From assembly GCA_012295275.1 (NCBI GenBank), contig CM022677.1:17088406-17105905 (forward strand): a DNA stretch of 17,500 nucleotides, written 5' to 3'. Of the stretch, positions 11,129 to 17,500 are shown piece after piece; within the stretch, counting starts at the first letter, position 1, and each line of letters starts with the position of its first letter. The translations under genes and the position numbers were made by a program. This DNA comes from Chrysomallon squamiferum. Lineage: Eukaryota > Mollusca > Gastropoda > Neomphalida > Peltospiridae. Below the pieces are notes generated by a model. That model saw nothing but the letters and a program-made list of their open reading frames with translations. It was not told the origin of the DNA and ran no database searches.

Positions 11129-11298
11129 ACGGCGGCGGGTGGGTGGGGGGGGGGTGAGATGAACGGAAAGGCGGGACTTTGCACGCGCAGAGAGGCCTAG
11201 CTCGAGAGAAAGTGACGCGTGAAAAGGGACGCGGAGAGGCGATAACGAGGCTGTAACAGTCAAACGGAGACAAACACTTCTGGTAATCGGATGCAAAT
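11129..11298. promoter_or_regulatory. Candidate CpG-rich promoter-like patch
   Basis: About 15 CpG dinucleotides lie within roughly 140 bases, in contrast to the flanks. The patch holds a G-quadruplex-capable run (GGG, GGG and G10 separated by single T at 11137-11154), a GC-box-like GGCGGG at 11170-11175, GGGACTTTGC (one base from an NF-kB consensus), ACGCGC and ACGCGT, and an octamer ATGCAAAT at 11291-11298. It could be the promoter of an unseen 5' exon of the receptor gene 4 kb away, or of another gene. No transcription start is demonstrable. Confidence 0.3.
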
Positions 11299-11404
11299 GA
11301 TCGTAATGCTTTACAAGAGAGACTATTTCGTTTGTTTGTTTGTTTCTGAGGCTCCACACGGGTGGGTTAATATCGAATTAGAAAATACGGTTTTGGAAAA
11401 CTAA

Positions 11405-11410
<6 letters not shown>

Positions 11411-11493
<83 letters not shown>
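11411..11493 (-). repeat. (CT)n microsatellite, 83 bp
   Basis: An uninterrupted CT run, followed by a short CACACAC. Confidence 0.98.
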
Positions 11494-11499
<6 letters not shown>

Positions 11500-12269
11500 T
11501 ACATCCCACTAATAACCTATCACTAAAACTAAAACAGGGCTATGAACTCACTGAGGCATGCACTAACATATTTCAACTGTACACACACACAACACACCGG
11601 TTTATTTTACTAAGCGATACAACAGATACGAAACCTCGGCGTCTGTTGCTGTTTCGTATACAAACAAATCCCACACCCACACCCCCGAAAAAAAAAACCT
11701 CGACAATTTTTCTTCAACACTGTACGTCTATAGACCAATATAATCATCACAGTCAAAAGTGCCAGAAGAGCAACGATAAGCATTTATAACAGCCGCTATA
11801 GCTATCAAGAGATGCAAGTCGATGTGTTTAAGTTAACGAAGCGTAGAGCGATAGATCTCAAAACCCATGACCGTGTAATAGTCGAGGAAAATCCGAGCGC
11901 AAAATACTGACCAACCAGCAAATGCGTTAGTGTGACTCGGTGCAGTTCCGCGTGCGTCCAATGAGATTAATTGTAACAAGCTGTCGCCACGGTCACGTGT
12001 TTCAAATGGATGCAGGTATATAAAAAAAAAATAATAATTAAAAAAAAGCGAAGTGGAACAGATGTTAAGAATGTTGGTCGATAAAAAAATGTGGTAAAGC
12101 TTGTTATTACTTACTTACTACCACTACAAAATTATCTGTCAGTATTAAAGGGTCGGCTGAGTGTTTTTTTTTTTTTTTTATTTTTGAAATTTTTCGTTAA
12201 ACATGTTTGGAAAGTGAATAATAAAGAGAGAAGATGATTGAGGGACACGGAGAATATATTTGTATACAC

Positions 12270-12272
<3 letters not shown>
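11494..12272. other. Unique non-coding stretch
   Basis: Contains a (CA)-rich patch at 11581-11597, interleaved inverted repeats at 11620-11658, a CCAAT box at 11958-11962 close to CACGTG at 11994-11999, A/T homopolymer patches at 12020-12050, and a T-run near 12164-12179. No coding region is recognised. Confidence 0.5.
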
Positions 12273-12346
<74 letters not shown>

Positions 12347-12377
12347 GAGATAGAGAAAGAGGGAGAGGGAGGGGAGG

Positions 12378-12447
<70 letters not shown>
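12273..12447 (+). repeat. (GA)n microsatellite, about 175 bp
   Basis: Two pure (GA)n blocks flank a purine interruption (about 12345-12384, with GTGAGATAGAG and GGGAGGGGAGG variants). Confidence 0.98.
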
Positions 12448-12448
<1 letters not shown>

Positions 12449-12699
12449 GTTGATTTTAATAAACATTTCTTCAACAGCCATTTCCAATCAATCACATTTC
12501 TTGTTTTCGTGCTTCACTTTCAACACAAAATTAAAATATTTATTTATCTCTCAAATTCTCGTACAACATTTTTAATCCATCATAGTTCCATTATTATCTT
12601 TCACACTCGAAATTAAAATATTTCACATTTGTGTTCATCTTTCTTCCATGATTTCTGCGTTTATTAGTATATTTAATTATAATTATTTGGGATGTTATC

Positions 12700-12701
<2 letters not shown>

Positions 12702-12789
<88 letters not shown>

Positions 12790-12797
12790 CTCTCTCT
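12702..12797 (-). repeat. (CT)n microsatellite, about 96 bp
   Basis: A CT run interrupted once by CG at about 12786-12787, followed by TGTATGTATGTATATAT. It is inverted relative to the (GA)n tract 255 bases upstream. Confidence 0.98.
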
Positions 12798-13086
12798 GTG
12801 TATGTATGTATATATCTACTCGCTCTCCCTCTCTTTAATATTCTGAACCAATAAATCATATTTTTAATATAACTTTCCAGTTTGTAATCGGCTTTCAGTT
12901 GTAGAGTTAACTCGTGTTAAACCTCTACAGGTGTCGCCTCATTTGTTGAGCAAATCGTGACAAAGTCCTGCAATAACGGCTCAGTCTCGAACTCTCATTT
13001 CGATCGAACAGCAGCGGAGTCAAACTGTCAGTCAAATCGTAATTTAATTTTGTTTTCCCAGTACAGGAAAGAAAGAGGACTGAACA
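12798..13086. other. Unique non-coding spacer
   Basis: No feature seen. Confidence 0.6.
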
Positions 13087-13240
13087 GTTAGGGAAAAAGA
13101 ATGAAATGTATGAATGAAGAAAGGAATGAACAAATGAATGAATGAATGAATGTTTTACAACACCCAGCACGAGAAACGTCATATACATGAAGATAGACAG
13201 ATGGAGGGAAGGATGGACAAATGGAAGGATAGTTGGAGAA
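13087..13240 (+). repeat. Degenerate (GAAT)n and GATG/GGAAG tetranucleotide region
   Basis: Tandem GAAT/TGAA units are clearest at 13111-13152. A looser GATGGA/GGAAGGAT pattern follows at 13190-13235. Confidence 0.8.
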
Positions 13241-14084
13241 ATCAATGAATGGGTAATGCATGAATGCATTGGCAGCTAGATTAAGTAAAGACAAACACAC
13301 GGACAGATTAACAGGAAGATTAACAAATGCAGGTTATAAACGAACAGATGGCTGGAAAAATAGATGGCATGATTCTTTGATGAATGTATGTAAGCTGTTG
13401 CCAATTTTACCTAAAAGATATGAAAGCATTAAACATCGCTTCATGGTTTCTAAGTGACTAATATCCCCTTCTGCTTAATCGACCCATTATGCTTCTTTCT
13501 TTTTTTCTTTCATAAATTCCCGTTCCAACCATTAACCTCGCCATAACGAAACCTCACTCCAACCATTAGACTGCTTAACAGCTAGCACGTAACACTCGAT
13601 TCCAAAAATACACATCACACCATTAGCAAAGAAACATTCCCCATTCTCTGGTTTCACTACAAGTCACCTTTGTTTATGGTTTTTCAATTCCATTTCGCTA
13701 TCACCTCAAAATGGACATGCACACAGTACGGACATAATAACGACGTTCTTGTTTCAGTTTGTTTAAACGTTCGGACAAGAAGCTGTCATTTTTTACGAGG
13801 TAGTAATTTACACGTTCAATATCATTCAGTGTAGCATATGAAAACGGAGCAAGTATCAGGGGAATCGCTGGGAAAATAAGCTTTCATCTTCCATCAGAAC
13901 GAAAAGCGGTTCCTGGAACTTTGAAGCTGAATATATCGGTCTCCTGTATGCTGTAAACTTTTTTTTCACTGGAACAGTTGGGTTTGCGGCTGTGATTTAG
14001 TTGTGTCGGCGACTCGTAAATTACGTCAGTTTTCAGTTAAACTTCAAAAGTGTCAAATTTGTCGTTCAGAAGTGACGTAGTAGA
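13241..14084. other. Unique non-coding stretch
   Basis: No gene, RNA or mobile element is recognised. The frame at 13260-13457 has a low-complexity basic start and no recognisable family features. Confidence 0.55.
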
Positions 14085-14870
14085 TGACGTACTTATTTAC
14101 TGAATTCCCACCTGACGTATCGTTTATTTATTTTTCTTCCTGACTTACTCACTGACTTACTTACGTACTTATTTGCTGACTTATTTAATGTATCATTCAC
14201 GTGTTTATTGACTTACTCACTGACTTATTTACTTACGTACTTATTTACTTACTTGTTCCAGCTCTCTGACAGTATGCTTAACTTATTAATAACGTGCTTA
14301 CTGACATAGTCTTTATGACTTACGCATTGACTGACTTACATCGTAATTTACGAACTGTATGATTTAACTTAATTATTGAATGACTTCGTGTTTCACTGAC
14401 TGTATAATTAATGAATTACTTCCTGACTTACCGATTATATGACATAATTATTTACTGACGTAGTGTCTGTATGACTTACGTTTTTACTAACTTACCTCAC
14501 GACTTACTGACTATATGACGTAATTAATTACGTCATGTACTTCCTCATTAATTAACTAATTACTGAGTTATATTTTGACTCGCTGACTGTATGACTAACG
14601 CATTTACTGACTTCTCGCGACTTACGAACTGTATGACTTACGAAATTACTGACTTACTTCTTGTATGACTTACTGGTTTAGTGACTTAGTCACTGAGCCA
14701 CTGAGTGTATGACGTACTTAATTACTGAATTACTTTCTTACTGAGTTTTCACTGCCTACAGGACTGACTTGTTTACTGACTTACTGCTTTACTGATTGTG
14801 TGACTGATTTATCGGCTCAGACACTTACTCAATTGCTCAGTGACTGTTTGCGTTATTACTGACTGAGTGA
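14085..14870 (+). repeat. Degenerate TGACTTAC-type tandem repeat, about 780 bp, with a longer period near 76 bp
   Basis: GACTTA occurs 16 times on the plus strand, and I see no TAAGTC copy in the opposite orientation. Units are built from four-base words (TTAC, TGAC, TCAC, GTAC). A 19-base exact direct repeat TGACTTACTCACTGACTTA occurs at 14141 and 14209. TATGAC anchors at 14438, 14514 and 14590, and at 14632 and 14708, are 76 bases apart, indicating a higher-order unit. Stops are frequent in every frame, so it is not coding. Confidence 0.85.
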
Positions 14871-14908
14871 CTACACAAACAACTGACTATATGAATGCCT
14901 ATTCCACA

Positions 14909-15145
14909 TCATTACTATTACTATTTATTATTATTGTTGTTGTTGTTATTATTATTATTTTTATTTTTATTATTGTTGCTGTTGTTGTTATTGTTATTAT
15001 AATTATTGTTATTATTATTTTTTTTTTTTTTTGTTATTGTTGTTGTCGCTGTTTTGTTGTTCCGTTGCTGTTATTTTTGTTGTTGTGGTTGTTTTATTTT
15101 GATCATTATCATCATTATTATCAATATTATCGTTATTAATAATTA
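14909..15145 (+). repeat. Degenerate trinucleotide (ATT/GTT)n region
   Basis: ATT, GTT and TTG trinucleotides predominate, with a T-run near 15019-15032. The V/I/L/F-rich frame at 14867-15139 is produced by this repeat. Confidence 0.92.
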
Positions 15146-15848
15146 GCATCACCATAATCATCTTTTACTTTTTTTTACCCCATCACCCATTTGTCTCTCT
15201 CTATCTTTTGCCACTGTGTTCTGGAGATTTAAAAAAAAATTATTCTCCAGGTTATGTTTTCTCATTATCAGTTAGCAAACAGCTTGAACCGCACCAATAC
15301 GCATTGAAAGGTTTGCCCTGACATGCAGTCAATGAAAACGCGTCCATAATCTTTGGGTTCTATTTCCACTTTTTCTTTAGATTAGAATCACTTTATCTGA
15401 CTGGTTATACAGATCGTTCATTGGTCACCTAAAACAAAAGTCGCTTCTGACATCAATAAAAAAATCGTTAATTTATACAAAAATATATATTAGTCTAGTC
15501 TCAGCGTCATATCAGAAATAAGAAAAGACTGGTAGATTTAGATACGACAAGCCTATAAGCCATGGGAAACGTTAAATGCCTTCTTTGACAACAGCTAACA
15601 GCTACCTAATCAGATAAAAAAAAAAATTGCCTGTATAATAACTGAAATGAAAATCAGAATCTCTTCCTCAGACCTGTGTGATACCTTCACCACCAGACTT
15701 TCTAACTTTACAGCTGAATCCAGCTCTGAGTATTAAAACAAACTCTTCGCGAAACCTGAGACTACAAATTTCCCGCCCTCGAAACACAACAGGTCCAATA
15801 TTTATTTAGCTTAATCGCCATATTAATTCTCTGGCAGTCATTCCTTTC
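15146..15848. other. Unique non-coding stretch
   Basis: A small inverted repeat CTGGAGA (15221-15227) / TCTCCAG (15244-15250) flanks an A-rich loop. Otherwise nothing is recognised. No A-box/B-box pair or other SINE signature could be supported. Confidence 0.5.
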
Positions 15849-16022
15849 ATGGCGCGTGCCGAGAACTCGACAAATGTCATTAAACGTGATGGATTGGTTT
15901 GTCTTAGCGATTTTCCTCCTTCTGACCCGGGCGCTCCACGGCCTGTGTTAGAAATTACCTGTCAGACTAAACGAAAACGCCATCACTCAGCAAGCGGGCA
16001 GAAAGGTGTACGCAGTCGTACA

Positions 16023-16438
16023 CACGTGGTGGTTGGTTGTTGGTGTTAGCAACAGCCAATTGGAAGAAAAGACGTGACCTGCCGTGTCACGTGACCAAAA
16101 CAGAAAGCAGAATGGTCACTGAATTAAAAAAAATCATAAAATTAAAAATAATCACGTGGTTTAACAGCAGCCAATAGCAAATTAATGGGGGCTGTCTGTG
16201 TCTTATAATCAACGAAGAAAGCACAAATCACGTGATTTTGCAAGGAGTAACGTGACTGTGACCAAAACAGAAATCAAAAGGTCACTGATACAATCACACG
16301 GTATTAGAAAGGTTAATGGCGAATTGATCAACGTCGATGGTATCTTGGTCACGTGACTTGCTAAGCATCTCATTACTCTTGTTACGTCTAATACGCACTT
16401 CAGAGAAAATGTCACATTATGACGTCATCGATCACGTG
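16023..16438. promoter_or_regulatory. Cluster of six CACGTG E-boxes with CCAAT boxes and a CRE
   Basis: CACGTG begins at 16023, 16088, 16153, 16229, 16350 and 16433, six in 416 bases. Two copies are in the full palindrome GTCACGTGAC (16086-16095, 16348-16357) and two in ATCACGTGAT (16227-16236, 16431-16440). These are the type bound by bHLH-leucine-zipper factors such as USF and MITF/TFE. CCAAT is at 16056-16060 and 16171-16175, and a perfect CRE TGACGTCA at 16420-16427. GTGACC and GGTCAC form inverted pairs at 16091/16114 and 16258/16280. The block looks partly duplicated. It could be an enhancer, a promoter of a gene outside the window, or a transposon-derived repeat. No gene start is visible. 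Confidence 0.45.
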
Positions 16439-16529
16439 ATTATAGCGGGGAAACATTTATTGTTACGATTTACCATAATGGTCGACAACAGGATGACACG
16501 AAATGAATGAAATGGATACGATTCAGACA
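16439..16529. other. Short spacer
   Basis: No feature seen. Confidence 0.6.
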
Positions 16530-16588
16530 AAATAATAATAATAATAAATAATAATAATAATAATAATAACAACAATAATAATAATAAC

Positions 16589-16640
<52 letters not shown>

Positions 16641-16661
16641 TTAATATTAATAATAATAAAA
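16530..16661 (+). repeat. (TAA)n microsatellite, about 130 bp
   Basis: An AAT/TAA trinucleotide run with a few AAC and ATT interruptions. The poly-isoleucine minus-strand frame is an artefact. Confidence 0.97.
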
Positions 16662-16899
16662 ATTACCCGATCCAGCCAGGGCTCGATCAGTACTTTATTA
16701 AAGGATCTTGTTAATACTTTCTTTTCTAGTGGAATCTCGCTATAAGCGATTTCTTTACTGTTGCTACACAACAGAAGCCAGCAGAAGATGAGATATTCTC
16801 TTGTAAATTATTACGGTATAAGGAAGGTTTTATTACTATCCGTAATAATGAAATGCTTAAAGAAACATTAACTGATACTAGAAGCATATTTTTAACAGT
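16662..16899. other. Unique non-coding spacer
   Basis: No feature seen. Confidence 0.6.
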
Positions 16900-16978
16900 T
16901 ATAGAGATACACTGTAGTTATTACTTTTAAACAAAATATATATATATATATAATAACTATAACTAGTGTATATCTATA
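16900..16978. repeat. 79-bp inverted-repeat element (MITE-like or hairpin)
   Basis: The left arm TATAGAGATACACT (16900-16913) matches the reverse complement of the right arm (16965-16978) with one mismatch. The inner arms TAGTTATTA (16915-16923) and TAATAACTA (16951-16959) pair perfectly. The loop is AT-rich with a (TA)n core. AACAGT precedes the left arm directly and follows the right arm after two bases (CG), which is suggestive of, but not an exact, target duplication. It may be a tiny non-autonomous transposon remnant or a hairpin RNA precursor. Confidence 0.55.
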
Positions 16979-17395
16979 CGAACAGTTAATTACATTAAAC
17001 ATAAAATAATCATCGAAATGGTATTTGAATTTCCCATGGTTCGTTGCTGACTAACAAAACCAGACGATCGAAATAGAAAGAATGAATAAAGAAAGAAAGA
17101 TATTAACAACACAAAGAAGAAGCAGAATAATGAGAGAAAATTGCTGGAACAACCAAACAAACAACGAAACAAACAAACAAACAAACCAAGAAAAAAATCA
17201 GTAGAGTGGTTCCACATATCATAAAACAGCATATTTTCACAAACATAAGAAAAACAACATTTCCGAACAGAATCTTAGCTTCTTTTCAAAGACACCAAGA
17301 CAGAAAAGAAGGAAGACAAATATGCGAATCAAAATAAGATGTCTGCCAACAACAGTATAATATAACCATATTTCACAAATAACCAGCTTTGCATG
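16979..17395. other. A-rich non-coding stretch with short tetranucleotide repeats
   Basis: GAAAGAAAG-type units near 17085-17100 and AAAC units at about 17150-17186 are present. The minus-strand F/L-rich frame at 16990-17232 derives from this A-rich sequence. Confidence 0.6.
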
Positions 17396-17403
17396 TGTGT
17401 ATA

Positions 17404-17500
<97 letters not shown>
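17396..17500 (+). repeat. (GT)n microsatellite reaching the window edge
   Basis: An essentially uninterrupted TG run from about 17410 to 17498, with TATATGTATG at its left edge. Confidence 0.98.

Noticed and set aside
11620-11658. H-type RNA pseudoknot
   Set aside because: The linkers (0 and 2 bases) appear too short to cross 7-8-bp stems, so only competing hairpins are claimed.
14867-15139. V/I/F-rich frame resembling a membrane protein
   Set aside because: It is the translation of a degenerate (ATT/GTT)n repeat.
15221-15250. Hairpin as a transposon terminus
   Set aside because: Only seven paired bases and no matching partner or target duplication nearby.
15340-15380. tRNA-derived SINE promoter (B-box-like GGGTTCTATTTCC)
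   Set aside because: No convincing A-box at the right distance and no tRNA-like cloverleaf could be drawn.
15849-16049. 66-codon frame beginning MARAENSTNV
   Set aside because: Short, no recognisable domain, and partly overlaps the E-box cluster. A small exon cannot be fully excluded but is not supported.
16894-16988. hAT-type transposon with 8-bp duplication AACAGTTA
   Set aside because: AACAGTTA does occur on both sides, but on the left it overlaps the inverted arm and on the right it is offset by two bases, so it is not a clean target-site duplication.

Overview
The window looks like nuclear DNA of an invertebrate animal. It is AT-rich and gene-poor, carries very long (GA)n/(CT)n, (GT)n, (TAA)n and homopolymer tracts, and holds one recognisable protein-coding exon that ends in a canonical GT splice donor. 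The repeat style recalls molluscs and other lophotrochozoans; that is an impression, and the species cannot be named from this sequence.

The only well-supported gene is on the minus strand. Its first coding exon (7074 down to 6390) encodes a signal peptide and the N-terminal part of the extracellular ligand-binding (ANF-receptor) domain of a natriuretic-peptide-receptor-like protein. Three cysteines keep the spacing of the mammalian receptors. The exon cannot say whether the full protein is a receptor guanylate cyclase (NPR-A/B type) or a clearance receptor (NPR-C type). Everything from 6389 to position 1 reads as the start of a large first intron. Everything above 7074 is the 5' flank, or contains an upstream non-coding exon that cannot be recognised by eye.

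Layout. 1-6389: intron 1, with five large purine/pyrimidine microsatellites and an exact eight-copy 53-bp minisatellite (4718-5141) whose units can form hairpins. 6390-7074: the GC-rich exon. 7112-7590: four copies of a roughly 105-bp repeat, the first lying just upstream of the start codon. 7600-10260: AT-rich DNA with two old degenerate repeat arrays (8880-9215 and 9520-10025). 10260-12060: sequence richer in CpG, with a promoter-like patch near 11130-11265. 12270-12800: (GA)n and (CT)n tracts in opposite orientation. 14085-14870: degenerate TGACTTAC-type repeat with a longer period near 76 bp. 15850-16440: compact cluster of six CACGTG E-boxes, CCAAT boxes and a perfect CRE. 16530-16660: (TAA)n. 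16900-16978: an 80-bp inverted-repeat element. 17400 to the end: (GT)n.

No rRNA, CRISPR array, intact transposase or complete second gene was found. I did not find a clear new biological system. The observations most worth checking are the compensatory change in the 53-bp hairpin array, the E-box cluster, the repeat-built 5' leader of the receptor gene, and the 76-bp organisation of the TGACTTAC region.
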